DNA from: CAZZEX01 sp964653285
GTDB lineage: Bacteria > Chloroflexota > Anaerolineae > B4-G1
Direction of reading: 5' to 3'
DNA: 64,000 bases
Assembly (NCBI GenBank): GCA_964653285.1
Contig: CAZZEX010000012.1
Location: 9,140-73,139, forward strand
Shown in pieces: positions 13,418-21,983 of the stretch (position 1 is the first letter of the stretch; every line of letters starts with the position of its first letter). The translations under genes and the position numbers were made by a program. The notes under the pieces are model-generated. The model was not told where the DNA came from and ran no database searches. It worked only from the letters and a program-made list of their open reading frames with translations.

Positions 13418-14858
13418 CCTCAGCAGAGGGATTTCGGGCTTCGATATCTTCTATCAGCTCACGTACATGTCTGCCACGTCGGCGGCAGGGATCTCGAGGG
13501 ACAGGGTTTTCGCGCTTGCCCGCCAGTTGCCCGCTCCTCCAGCCCAATGCTTCAGTGCGATCAATGACCTGGTCGCGAATTTGCGTTACAGTTACCCTGA
13601 TGCCTGTCGCATGGTTGGCGAACGTGTGAAGTCGGATGAGATGAAGACCTTCCTGCTGCGGCTCTCTGACGCCCTCAGGTCAGGGGAGCCGCTGGCAGCC
13701 TTCTTGGCGCGGGAAGCCCGGGTGCAGGGGGAGAACTACTCGAATGAGTATGAGCGCAATCTGGAGAGTCTGAAGAAATGGAACGATGGCTATACAGCCG
13801 TTACCGTCTCGGTGGCGTTGATTGTGATCATTAACATGGTTTCATCTATGATCTACGATCTGGGAACCGCCACGATGGTAGGGATGGTGGTAGTAGCTGC
13901 CATAATGGGCCTTATTATAGCCTGGATCTTATCCCGATCAGCGCCGCAGGAAACCAAGCACGGCCCTCTGGCGGAAGGTGCCAAGGAACAGCACCTCAGC
14001 CTCAAACTCTTCCGCATCCTTTTCCCCATGGCAGGGGTCACAAGCCTGGCCCTCGCGTTGTTAGGAGTGAATTGGGGATGGACCATGATCGTGGCATCTC
14101 TCCTTATGGCCCCTATAGGGGTAGCCAGCCTGTTCGCTGACAGGAAAATCACCAAGAAGGACGCGGAAATCAGCGCCTTCTTTCGCTCTCTGGGGGGGAC
14201 GGCCACCTCAAGAGGAACCACGCTGACGGATGCTTTGACCAACATGAAGATAGATTCCTTTCCCACGCTAGAACCGGACATAAAGAGGCTTAGCCTGAGG
14301 CTCAGAGCCATTGGTAATCCTGAACTCTGCTGGCGGATGTTCGGAATTGAAACAGGCAGCAAGCTGATAGACCAGACCACGGGCGTTTTCTATGGGGCGA
14401 TACACCTGGGAGGGGACCCGGAGAGAGCGGGAGTTCTCTCCAGCCTATTCTCCATGAGGACCGCCATGCTGCGGGCTAAACGGGAAGGTGTTGCCGCCAC
14501 CTTTACCTGGCTTTTAGTAGTGATGCACACTGTACTTGCAGCACTTATGGTCTTTCTCTTAGAGATCATTCGCCAATTCACAATCCTGTTAGAGGAGGCT
14601 ATGGCGCCACTGGGACAAGGTGAGGAGGCAGTGCAATCGCCTGGAATGGACATGGCTTTCTTCGGCACCCCCCGGATTCCATTCCTTGAGACGATAATGA
14701 TAGGGATGATACTTACACTTGCCTTGACCAATGCATTCGCAGCCGTAGCCAGCGAGGGATCGCACTTACTTAAGATCTTTTTCTATTTGTCCATTTTGCT
14801 GCTCCTATCGGGGGTAAGTTTCCTCATCGTCCCCTCAATGGTACATCTGGTAATGTGA
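13368..14858 (+). CDS. flaJ: archaellum platform membrane protein FlaJ (ArlJ)
   Basis: 496 residues, starting inside the flaI 3' end after GAGGG. Two T2SF-type cytoplasmic domains (about 30-145 and 265-370) alternate with membrane segments (about 148-190, 220-260, 385-410, 440-490), the layout of FlaJ. Features seen include the basic region FADRKITKKDAEISAFFRSL and a C-terminal cluster of helices (IMIGMILTLALTNAFAAVAS). It forms the membrane platform on which FlaI and FlaH act. PilC and TadB/C proteins are shorter or have a different helix arrangement. Confidence 0.88.
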   Translation: MTSSKSPQKRTGKIFSDLSRGISGFDIFYQLTYMSATSAAGISRDRVFALARQLPAPPAQCFSAINDLVANLRYSYPDACRMVGERVKSDEMKTFLLRLSDALRSGEPLAAFLAREARVQGENYSNEYERNLESLKKWNDGYTAVTVSVALIVIINMVSSMIYDLGTATMVGMVVVAAIMGLIIAWILSRSAPQETKHGPLAEGAKEQHLSLKLFRILFPMAGVTSLALALLGVNWGWTMIVASLLMAPIGVASLFADRKITKKDAEISAFFRSLGGTATSRGTTLTDALTNMKIDSFPTLEPDIKRLSLRLRAIGNPELCWRMFGIETGSKLIDQTTGVFYGAIHLGGDPERAGVLSSLFSMRTAMLRAKREGVAATFTWLLVVMHTVLAALMVFLLEIIRQFTILLEEAMAPLGQGEEAVQSPGMDMAFFGTPRIPFLETIMIGMILTLALTNAFAAVASEGSHLLKIFFYLSILLLLSGVSFLIVPSMVHLVM

Positions 14859-14865
14859 AAAGGCT

Positions 14866-15813
14866 ATGACGTTCACAGAGGAAAATCTGCAAGCCACATC
14901 AGGGCACCTCGAGGCCACCCTCAATGGATCTGACAATGTAGACAATCATGAGGCTGAGGCGGGGAAGTTGGCGGGTCTCAAGGACCTCGTAAGGGGATCT
15001 CGAGGCACCCTCCTCGGACTGGTCTTTCTGGCTGGGCTGCTCCTGGGTTGGGTGGTCATCGGTTGGTGGCTCTGGCCGGTGAAATGGACCAACTCCGAGC
15101 CCTGGCTCCTGCGTCCGGAGCACCAAAGGACGTTCGTCGGCCTGGTGGCGGACGACTATTGGCATACCAGGGATGTATCCCGAGCCAGGCAGGCCCTGGC
15201 TGGCTGGGATGACGAAGCCCTGACCAACCTCATGGCCACGATGCAGTCTCAGGCATCCAGCCCTGAGGAGTGCCAGCACCTGGCAGCGCTGGCGGATGCG
15301 CTGGCACTGCCGAATCCAGAAGAGTCTTTATTAACCTCTCTCCTTAATCATAAGATCCTCATCTTGAGCGCTGTCTTGTCAGCAGCGCCGCTGGTGGCGG
15401 CGATTGCTCTTGCTGTTTCTCCCCTGATGCGGCGCGGAGTGAAGAAGCATAAAAGACTGCTGGGTCAAGGAGTAGAAGATCTGGAAGAAGAACTTGAACA
15501 ACTGCTGGCTCAGGAAAAAGAACAACAGGCTCAAGAAGAAGAACAGGAGGCTGGAGAAGAGGAAGAAGAGAAGGAGTGGGAAGAAGGTGAAGAAGAAGAA
15601 GAAGGAAATGAATGGCTGGATGAAGAAATAGGGGAAGAAGACCAAACGATACAGGGTATTCTGTCGGGCATCTTCGAGGAGGAAGATGAGACACTGGGCT
15701 ATTATGCATCCATCTGCAAGAACTTGGAGGATATAGATATAGATGATCTGGTACAAAAGAGCCAGGAGGTAATGGGGCAGATCGTGAGGAGTAACACGCT
15801 ACGCCAGGCATAG
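14866..15813 (+). CDS. membrane protein with Glu-rich cytoplasmic tail
   Basis: 315 residues, ATG 8 bp after flaJ. One membrane helix near 47-70, an outside domain of about 100 residues (GLVADDYWHTRDVSRARQAL, helical), a second helix near 163-185, then a cytoplasmic tail: a basic patch, a long Glu/Gln-rich stretch (about 205-255) and a final helical segment. No named family is recognised; the outside domain resembles one seen in other Chloroflexota membrane proteins. Position between flaJ and the prepilin peptidase suggests a structural or regulatory archaellum part, with the acidic tail facing the motor. Function unknown. Confidence 0.65.
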   Translation: MTFTEENLQATSGHLEATLNGSDNVDNHEAEAGKLAGLKDLVRGSRGTLLGLVFLAGLLLGWVVIGWWLWPVKWTNSEPWLLRPEHQRTFVGLVADDYWHTRDVSRARQALAGWDDEALTNLMATMQSQASSPEECQHLAALADALALPNPEESLLTSLLNHKILILSAVLSAAPLVAAIALAVSPLMRRGVKKHKRLLGQGVEDLEEELEQLLAQEKEQQAQEEEQEAGEEEEEKEWEEGEEEEEGNEWLDEEIGEEDQTIQGILSGIFEEEDETLGYYASICKNLEDIDIDDLVQKSQEVMGQIVRSNTLRQA

Positions 15814-15852
15814 ATTCGTGGATAGCCCAGGATAGCAAGGATAGACTGAGCC

Positions 15853-16572
15853 ATGACTCTTCCGTGTGCATTGGTGGGACTGTTGGTGGGGAGCCTTCTC
15901 AACTGGGCCGGGGATTACCTGCCGCGCTTCGCCTCCAGCAGCGCGGCTTCTTCGTATGAACCCACTCCCCGGCCCAGGTCCGCCCTGTGGTATCTACTGA
16001 CATCCTCCCTATTCCAGAGAAACTTGGTTCACCTCCAGAGATCGTCCTGGTTGGGTGTTGCAGTGGAGATTCTCACCGCCTTACTCCTCGCCTATCTCTG
16101 GGAACGTTTCGGGCCATCATGGAGACTGCTCTTGCTGGCTCTTACCGGCTTCTTTTTTTTGCTCATCGCCATCATTGACCTGCGATACCGGTTGGTTCTG
16201 AATGTGTTGATCTACCCTGCTGCTGTGGTGACATTGCTCATTCACTCTGTGCCCCCTGGAAAGGATACCCTCATCGCTCTCCTGGGTGGCGCAGTCGGAC
16301 TTGCACCCTTCTTGTTGGTGGCCCTGCTTAAGCCAGGAGATATAGGCGGGGGCGACGTAAAACTGGCCGCCCTCATCGGGCTGATGGTCGGTTTTCCGCA
16401 GGTGCTGTGGGCTCTGTCGCTCGGCATCCTGGCAGGCGGGATCACGGCTCTTATCCTTCTTTTCACCCGTCGTTGGGGGCCCAGGAACTACATTCCCTAT
16501 GCTCCCTTCCTCTGCCTGGGGGCAGTGTTCTCCCTTGTCTACGACCCTTCCCCCCTGATATTCCCTCTTTGA
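15853..16572 (+). CDS. prepilin/preflagellin peptidase (A24, GxGD type)
   Basis: 239 residues, multi-pass membrane aspartic protease. Catalytic residues are visible: Asp109 in IIDLRYRLVLN and Asp168 in GGGDVKL (GxGD motif). The N-terminal zinc-binding Cys-rich methyltransferase region of bacterial PilD is absent, so in layout it is closer to archaeal FlaK/PibD or to CpaA. It is expected to remove the class III leader of the two archaellins before assembly. It is the only such peptidase in the window and sits in the same gene string. Confidence 0.85.
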   Translation: MTLPCALVGLLVGSLLNWAGDYLPRFASSSAASSYEPTPRPRSALWYLLTSSLFQRNLVHLQRSSWLGVAVEILTALLLAYLWERFGPSWRLLLLALTGFFFLLIAIIDLRYRLVLNVLIYPAAVVTLLIHSVPPGKDTLIALLGGAVGLAPFLLVALLKPGDIGGGDVKLAALIGLMVGFPQVLWALSLGILAGGITALILLFTRRWGPRNYIPYAPFLCLGAVFSLVYDPSPLIFPL

Positions 16573-16653
16573 ATAGGGTGAGGCATCTGCTTCAGTTTAC
16601 AATTGCCAAACTACAATTTGCGGAAAGAGATGCTTTGTGGTAGGATAATTGAC

Positions 16654-18297
16654 ATGGCTTCACAAGACTCTCTTGACCTCAACGGCCCGCTGGAGCAACC
16701 CCAGCCACGCAGCCCACGCCGGGGTACGATAATCCTGTGGCTGGTAGCAATCAGTGGGGTCATCCTTCTCCTTCCTCTCTACCTCGTCTCCACCACCATC
16801 CGTGGCGATATCACCCGTTCGGAAGCCAATCTCCAATCTGCCCACGAGGCTCTGACAAGCGAAGGAACGCCAGAGCCCGAGGCCCAAGAGATTATGGACG
16901 ACCTGGCCCAGGTACAGGGAACGGTTAACGAGATTGAGGGAGTATATTCCGCCCTGGCAGCCGGTCACGTCAATTGGCCGGCTGTAATGGCCGCCATTGG
17001 CAACTACGATCCGTCCCAACTCGCTCTCGATTCTGTCGCCCACTCCGGTAACCAAATCACCCTCAACGGGCGAGCCATTGACGACTCCGCTGTGATGGTC
17101 TACAGTCGTGCCCTCGAAGAGTCGGACCTTTTCTCCCGCGTCGTCGTGCAGTCCGTGAGGCTGATCGCCACTCCCTTTGCATCACCGACGGGCACGGCGG
17201 TGGAACCATCAGGGACACCTCTGACGCCTACCGCGACTATTACACCCACGGCGACCCCCACTCCGACCCCCGACCCGACCGATGGATATGAGGTGGATGA
17301 CTTCACACCCAAGGTCATCCTCCTGGGCCAGCCACAATCACACAACTTCTATCCCGTCTACGACGTGGATAGGGTCAAGTTCCTCGCCAAAGCGGGGCGC
17401 TACTACCGAGTTTCCACCGCGGACCTGTCTCCAGGGGTGGATACTTTCCTGACCATGATCCTGGGAGGAACCACCTACACCAACGATGATCGCGAACCAG
17501 GCTCTCTGAGTTCCGAGATCATGTTTCAAGCCGGGGCCGGCAGCGACGTGGAGGCGATCGTCAAAGTGACGAACCGGGGACAGTATGGTACTGACAGTTG
17601 GTACCAGATCACCGTTGAAGAGATTATCCCCACACCCACACCGACGCCCACACCCACACCGACGCCCACGCCCCTGCCCACACCGACGCCCACGAGTCTC
17701 CCCCCTCCCACCGCCACACCGGCAGATACACCCACGCCTACTCCGGACCTGCGTGACGAGTATGAACCCGACGATACTAACCCCCAACCCATCGCTATGG
17801 GAGAGATGCAGAAACACAATTTCTATCCGGATAACGACACGGACAGGATGGAGTTCCTGGCCAAAGCAGGGCGCTACTACCGGGTCTCCACCTCAGGCCT
17901 GATGCCGGGGGTGGACACTTTCCTGACCGTGAGCCTGGGTGAAACCATCTACACCAACGATGATCGCGACGATAATCACGAACCAGGCGACCTGAGTTCC
18001 GAAATCGTCTTTCAAGTTGAGAGCGGTGACGTAAATGCTCTCGTCGAAGTGACGAATCGGAGACAGTATGGCCCTGACAAGTGGTATCAGATCACCGTTG
18101 AAGAGATTGCCCCCACACCCACCCCTACATCCACAAGCACGCCCTTGCCCACGGATACACCATCGTCTTCCTCAAGTTCCTCAAGGCTTCCTGGCGTAGC
18201 CTCGCTGGCCTGCGGGGGTGGGAGGCCTTCAGGTGTTTTCAGCCCCACGGCGGTTGAATTTGTGATTGCCTTGGAGTTAAAGACAGAATCGCCATGA
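16654..18297 (+). CDS. PilN-like protein with two PPC domains
   Basis: 547 residues from the ATG at 16654 (AGGA 8 nt upstream). A cytoplasmic stretch, one membrane helix (about 23-44), a coiled coil, and a PilN-type domain (NWPAVMAAIGNYDPSQLALD, ITLNGRAIDDSAVMVYSRAL). Two Thr-Pro linkers then frame two bacterial pre-peptidase C-terminal (PPC) beta domains (about 205-335 and 375-500; each with GRYYRVSTxxLxPGVDTFLT), and the sequence returns to FSPTAVEFVIALEL, a PilN-like final strand. So the PPC pair appears inserted into PilN. In type IV pili PilN and PilO form the inner-membrane alignment complex. Here no pilM or pilQ is seen. Confidence 0.75.
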   Translation: MASQDSLDLNGPLEQPQPRSPRRGTIILWLVAISGVILLLPLYLVSTTIRGDITRSEANLQSAHEALTSEGTPEPEAQEIMDDLAQVQGTVNEIEGVYSALAAGHVNWPAVMAAIGNYDPSQLALDSVAHSGNQITLNGRAIDDSAVMVYSRALEESDLFSRVVVQSVRLIATPFASPTGTAVEPSGTPLTPTATITPTATPTPTPDPTDGYEVDDFTPKVILLGQPQSHNFYPVYDVDRVKFLAKAGRYYRVSTADLSPGVDTFLTMILGGTTYTNDDREPGSLSSEIMFQAGAGSDVEAIVKVTNRGQYGTDSWYQITVEEIIPTPTPTPTPTPTPTPLPTPTPTSLPPPTATPADTPTPTPDLRDEYEPDDTNPQPIAMGEMQKHNFYPDNDTDRMEFLAKAGRYYRVSTSGLMPGVDTFLTVSLGETIYTNDDRDDNHEPGDLSSEIVFQVESGDVNALVEVTNRRQYGPDKWYQITVEEIAPTPTPTSTSTPLPTDTPSSSSSSSRLPGVASLACGGGRPSGVFSPTAVEFVIALELKTESP

Positions 18298-19661
18298 ACT
18301 TCTTGAGTAGATTGGGAGAGCGTATCCCGTCCGGGGAGCGCCTCTATTCCCTGCTGGCTATCGTTGTCATCATCGCGGCAGCGCTTGGCATCATTTTTTT
18401 CATCAGATTCTCCATCCTGCCACAATGGCAAACCAGAAGCGAACTGGCCTTCCAACTGGCTGCGGCGCAGCAACAACTGGTGGACACCGAAAGGGCCCAG
18501 GAGGAGAACCCCGACAAGTTAAGGGAGCAACTGGAAGCGGCGCAGGCCAAACTGGACGAGGCATCTGGTCTCTTTTTCAGCGAGTCCCAGGCGGCTGAAG
18601 TGTTGAACAATCTGTACCAGTACGCCAACGAGAGTGGTGTGGAGATCACCAGTCTGCAAAACCAACCTGGTCCAGAGGAGGAAAAGAAGGACATCTACGA
18701 CGTCAAGACGTTCCAACTGCAAGTCGCAGGCTCTGTTCCCAATTTGATTGCCTTCATGTCCCGGATCAAGGAAGCCACATCTGAGAGCTTCATAATCAGT
18801 AATGTGAACATCGTAGAAGGCGAGAAACTACATACCCTCACCATGGATATCACTCTCTATACCTCCCCCTACTCCTCTGGAGCGGCTGACCAGGCAGAGC
18901 CTGGCATCATTCCCACGGTGACACCGATAAACCTGACTCAGTTAGAGAAAGAGCTGGCGACAGCCTGGGCGGCGGAAGATTGGGACCAGGCGATATTCCT
19001 CATCAACCAGATCCGGGCCATAGACCCAGATTACGATGACATGGCGGAGAGACTTTACATGGCCTACGTCAATTATGGTTCCCAGCTCTTGACGGAGGGA
19101 AACAGCGGCGAGGCGATAGCGCAGTTCGACCTGGCTCTGGAGATCAAACCAGGCGGGGAGGAGGCTGTGGCGGGGCTCCAGCAGGCTTCCGTTACACCAA
19201 CTCCAACCTTGAGCGTGGAGGAGCAACTGGAACAAGACCTGGACGATGCGTGGGAGGCGGGAAACTGGGAAGAGGCCATCAGCCTGATCGAGCAGATATT
19301 GGAGATCAACCCTGAATACGACGAGATGACCGAGAAGCTCTACGCAGCCCACGTGAGCTATGGGTACCAGCTCGCTGCTGAGGGAAAACTTGAGGAAGCG
19401 AAGGGGGCATTCAGCCATGCCCTAGACATCAAACCTGACGGAGAGGAGGCCAAGGCTGGGCTGCAACAGTTGGCTGGTGGCACGCTGCCTTCAACGCCGA
19501 CCCCAGAATCTCAGTACACTATCCACGTGGTTCAGCGAGGCGAGAACCTGTTTCGCATCGCGCTGCGCTACGGCACCACCGTGGAAGCGATCATGGCAGC
19601 CAACGGGCTGACCAACAATACTATTTACGTGGGCCAGCAGCTGCGCATCCCCATCCGCTAG
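18294..19661 (+). CDS. PilO-like protein with TPR and LysM domains
   Basis: 455 residues; its ATGA overlaps the previous stop. Membrane helix near 20-40, coiled coil (about 45-100), a PilO-type domain (about 105-190, SQAAEVLNNLYQYANESGVE and NIVEGEKLHTLTMDITLYTS), TPR-like repeats (about 205-390, two similar blocks with WEEAISLIEQILEINPEYDE), and a C-terminal LysM (YTIHVVQRGENLFRIALRYG ... IYVGQQLRIPI). LysM binds peptidoglycan-like glycans, so the protein could tie the filament machine to the cell wall. It closes the plus-strand cluster. Confidence 0.78.
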   Translation: MNFLSRLGERIPSGERLYSLLAIVVIIAAALGIIFFIRFSILPQWQTRSELAFQLAAAQQQLVDTERAQEENPDKLREQLEAAQAKLDEASGLFFSESQAAEVLNNLYQYANESGVEITSLQNQPGPEEEKKDIYDVKTFQLQVAGSVPNLIAFMSRIKEATSESFIISNVNIVEGEKLHTLTMDITLYTSPYSSGAADQAEPGIIPTVTPINLTQLEKELATAWAAEDWDQAIFLINQIRAIDPDYDDMAERLYMAYVNYGSQLLTEGNSGEAIAQFDLALEIKPGGEEAVAGLQQASVTPTPTLSVEEQLEQDLDDAWEAGNWEEAISLIEQILEINPEYDEMTEKLYAAHVSYGYQLAAEGKLEEAKGAFSHALDIKPDGEEAKAGLQQLAGGTLPSTPTPESQYTIHVVQRGENLFRIALRYGTTVEAIMAANGLTNNTIYVGQQLRIPIR

Positions 19662-19680
19662 GAGCGAAGGGCGGATGGCC

Positions 19681-19703
19681 GCGAGAGGTGCAGGTCCTCT
19701 CGC
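19681..19703 (+). terminator. hairpin after PilO-like gene
   Basis: GCGAGAGG (19681-19688) pairs perfectly with CCTCTCGC (19696-19703) over a 7-nt loop. No T tract follows, so termination is not certain. Confidence 0.4.
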
Positions 19704-19712
19704 ACCCCTGGT

Positions 19713-19741
19713 TTGACAACCCCTCACCCGCGTGTTATACT
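19713..19741 (+). promoter_or_regulatory. sigma70-type promoter of tRNA-Lys
   Basis: TTGACA (19713-19718), 17-nt spacer, TATACT (19736-19741), ending 9 nt before the tRNA. Confidence 0.8.
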
Positions 19742-19750
19742 TGCTACCGT

Positions 19751-19824
19751 GGGCCGTTAGCTCAGCCCGGTAGAGCAGGGGCCTTTTAAGCCTTTGGCCG
19801 CAGGTTCGAATCCTGCACGGCCCA
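19751..19824 (+). tRNA. tRNA-Lys (anticodon TTT)
   Basis: 74 nt fold into a cloverleaf: acceptor stem GGGCCGT/ACGGCCC (7 bp), D stem GCTC/GAGC, anticodon stem GGGGC/GCCTT with loop CTTTTAA (anticodon TTT), T stem GCAGG/CCTGC with loop TTCGAAT. The CCA end is not encoded. Confidence 0.95.
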
Positions 19825-19924
19825 CTGGGGGAAGCAGACAAGTAGACAAGCACACAGGTAGGCAGGTACACAAGCGCCTCGTCTACCTGTGTCCCTGTCT
19901 GTCTACAATAGGGGACAAGCGACA

Positions 19925-20437
19925 ATGGTACTTCCGATGTGGGCGTTCTGGCTCGCGCTGGCGGCGATGGCCGTCGGGCTGATCGGCGTCATCCTGCCGG
20001 TTGTCCCCGGCGTCGGCTTCGTATGGCTCGTGGTGCTCGTCTACGCCGTCGCCGAGCGATTTGCCACCATTGACCTCATGACATTCGCCGTTCTCACCGT
20101 CCTGGGCGCGATTGGCCTCACTGCCGACCTATGGATGAGCCAGGCCGGGGCCAAGGTCGGCGGGGCCTCCGGTTGGTCACTGCTGGCCGGGCTGGTGCTG
20201 GGGGCGATTGGGGCCATCGTCGGCGCGATCTTCCTGGGGGTTGGCGCGGTGCCCGGCGCCATCGTCGGCACCATCGCTGGCGTCGTCCTGGCCGAGTGGT
20301 ACAGGCGCAAAGATTGGCGCGAGGCGTTCAAAGCCGGCGGCGGGTGGCTGGTCGGCTGCACCCTCTCCGGCGGCGTGCAGTTCCTCATCGCCATCCTGAT
20401 GATCCTCATCTTCGTCTGGCAGGCGCTGAGGGGATAG
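19925..20437 (+). CDS. DUF456-family membrane protein
   Basis: 170 residues with four to five membrane helices rich in Gly and Ala (WAFWLALAAMAVGLIGVILP, GLVLGAIGAIVGAIFLGVGA, and a C-terminal helix). The PVVPGVGFVWLVVLVYAVAE start and DLWMSQAGAKVGGAS segment match DUF456, a family of unknown function. ATG at 19925 has AGGGGA 9 nt upstream. It is followed 4 bp later by another small membrane protein, probably in the same transcript after the tRNA. Confidence 0.75.
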   Translation: MVLPMWAFWLALAAMAVGLIGVILPVVPGVGFVWLVVLVYAVAERFATIDLMTFAVLTVLGAIGLTADLWMSQAGAKVGGASGWSLLAGLVLGAIGAIVGAIFLGVGAVPGAIVGTIAGVVLAEWYRRKDWREAFKAGGGWLVGCTLSGGVQFLIAILMILIFVWQALRG

Positions 20438-20441
20438 GTAG

Positions 20442-20654
20442 ATGGCACGGCGACGCTCTTCCCGCCGACCCAGCCGCCGGGTGCTTATGACCCGCGCTCC
20501 GCGCCGGGGTACCCTGATCATTGCCTCCATCCTCTACATCATCGGCCTCTTCGGCGTGCTCGGCTTTTTCCCTGTCCCGGAGCCCTACGCCACCGCCGCG
20601 CTGGCTGTCGCCGGCGGCCTGCTCATCCTCGGCGCGCTCCTGCGCAACCTGTAG
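20442..20654 (+). CDS. small membrane protein, unknown
   Basis: 70 residues: a very basic N-terminus (MARRRSSRRPSRRVL) then two hydrophobic helices (about 24-44 and 50-66). No family recognised. It follows the DUF456 gene by 4 bp and is presumably co-transcribed. Confidence 0.6.
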   Translation: MARRRSSRRPSRRVLMTRAPRRGTLIIASILYIIGLFGVLGFFPVPEPYATAALAVAGGLLILGALLRNL

Positions 20655-20687
20655 ACTCCGCCCGGTTGAACTTCGACCCCCTCACAC

Positions 20688-20716
20688 TTGACATCTCTCC
20701 CCCCCTGCGCTATCAT
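20688..20716 (+). promoter_or_regulatory. sigma70-type promoter of xseA
   Basis: TTGACA (20688-20693), 17-nt spacer, TATCAT (20711-20716). The -10 ends only 9 nt before the xseA ATG, so the mRNA would be leaderless or nearly so. Confidence 0.7.
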
Positions 20717-20725
20717 ACCCCCACG

Positions 20726-21961
20726 ATGTTTGAACAACTCAGCCTCTTCGGCGGCTCGACCCTCTCCGAGCCTTACACCGTCAGTCAACTCACCGGCACC
20801 ATTCGCCGTTCCATCGAGAGTGAGCCCAAACTGAGCGACGTGTGGGTCGAGGGGGAGGTCTCCAACTTCAGCCGCGCCTCCTCTGGCCATTACTACTTCA
20901 CGCTCAAGGACACTGGCTCCCAGGTCAGTTGCGTAATGTGGCGCAACGTCGCCCAAGCGCAGGCCTACCTGCCCACAGGCGGCGACCTGGTGCTGGCTCA
21001 CGGGCGGGTGTCCGTCTACGAGGCCGGTGGTCGCTACCAACTCTATGTGGATCAACTCCGGCCGGCCGGCATAGGCGGCCTCTATCAGCAGTTCGAATCG
21101 CTCAAAGCGCGGCTGGAGGCCGAGGGGTTGTTCGCTCCGGAGCGCAAGCGGCCGCTGCCTCGCTTCCCCCGTCGTATCGGTGTCGTCACCTCTCCCTCTG
21201 CTGCCGCACTGCGCGACATCATTAACGTGCTGGGCCGCCGCTATCCGCTGGCGGAGGTGCTCCTCGCGCCTACGCCGGTGCAGGGAGACGCGGCCCCTCC
21301 ACACATCGTCGCCGCGCTCAAGGCCCTCAACGAGCGCGAAGGTGTGGACGGCGTGGACGTCATCATCGTCGCCCGTGGTGGCGGCAGCCTGGAGGAACTG
21401 TGGGCCTTCAACGACGAGCAGGTGGCCCGCGCCGTCGCCGCATCCCGCATCCCGGTCATCTGCGGCGTGGGGCACGAGACCGACTCCTCGCTGGCCGACT
21501 TCGCCGCCGACGTGCGCGCTCCCACCCCCTCCGCCGCCGCCGAACTGGTCACACCCGACCGGGTAGAACTGAGCGCGCAGGTGGCAGGGCTGTCGGCGGC
21601 GCTGGTGGCGGCGCTGCAAGCGACTATTGAGGAACAGCGATGGAGATTGGCCGAGCAGGCGCGAGCGCTGAAGCACCTCTCGCCCGAGGCCCAATTGGTC
21701 CAGGTCCGCCAGCGCGTGGACGACCTGCTGGGCCACGCGGAGGCGGCGATGCGCCACAGCCTGACCTTGCACCGCGAGCGACTAGGTGGACTGATCGGGC
21801 GGCTGGCGGGGGTCAGCCCGCTGGGGACGCTGGAGCGGGGGTACGCCATCGTGCGCCACCGGGAGACGGGGGCCATCGTGCACTCGGTGGCCCAGGTCGC
21901 GCCGGGAGACGCGCTCGGCATTCGCGTCGTTGATGGAGAGCTTGAGGCAAAGGTAAAGTGA
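20726..21961 (+). CDS. xseA: exodeoxyribonuclease VII large subunit
   Basis: 411 residues. N-terminal OB-fold (YTVSQLTGTIRRSIESEP, VWVEGEVSNFSRASSGHYYF), then the nuclease domain (RIGVVTSPSAAALRDIINVL, VIIVARGGGSLEELWAFNDE), a coiled-coil region, and the closing GTLERGYAIV motif. With XseB it degrades single-stranded DNA to oligonucleotides. The start chosen is the ATG at 20726, because a TTG 60 nt earlier would lie upstream of the promoter. xseB follows about 0.8 kb downstream, separated by another gene. Confidence 0.92.
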   Translation: MFEQLSLFGGSTLSEPYTVSQLTGTIRRSIESEPKLSDVWVEGEVSNFSRASSGHYYFTLKDTGSQVSCVMWRNVAQAQAYLPTGGDLVLAHGRVSVYEAGGRYQLYVDQLRPAGIGGLYQQFESLKARLEAEGLFAPERKRPLPRFPRRIGVVTSPSAAALRDIINVLGRRYPLAEVLLAPTPVQGDAAPPHIVAALKALNEREGVDGVDVIIVARGGGSLEELWAFNDEQVARAVAASRIPVICGVGHETDSSLADFAADVRAPTPSAAAELVTPDRVELSAQVAGLSAALVAALQATIEEQRWRLAEQARALKHLSPEAQLVQVRQRVDDLLGHAEAAMRHSLTLHRERLGGLIGRLAGVSPLGTLERGYAIVRHRETGAIVHSVAQVAPGDALGIRVVDGELEAKVK

Positions 21962-21983
21962 CTATTGAACAAGGGAGGCTGCT

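Noticed and set aside
3077..14858. Tad pilus locus, suggested by the CpaE/TadZ protein and a TadA-like ATPase
   Set aside because: The ATPase has FlaI-specific motifs, FlaH is present, only one platform protein (FlaJ) exists rather than TadB and TadC, and the filament subunits have archaellin leaders rather than Flp pilin ones.
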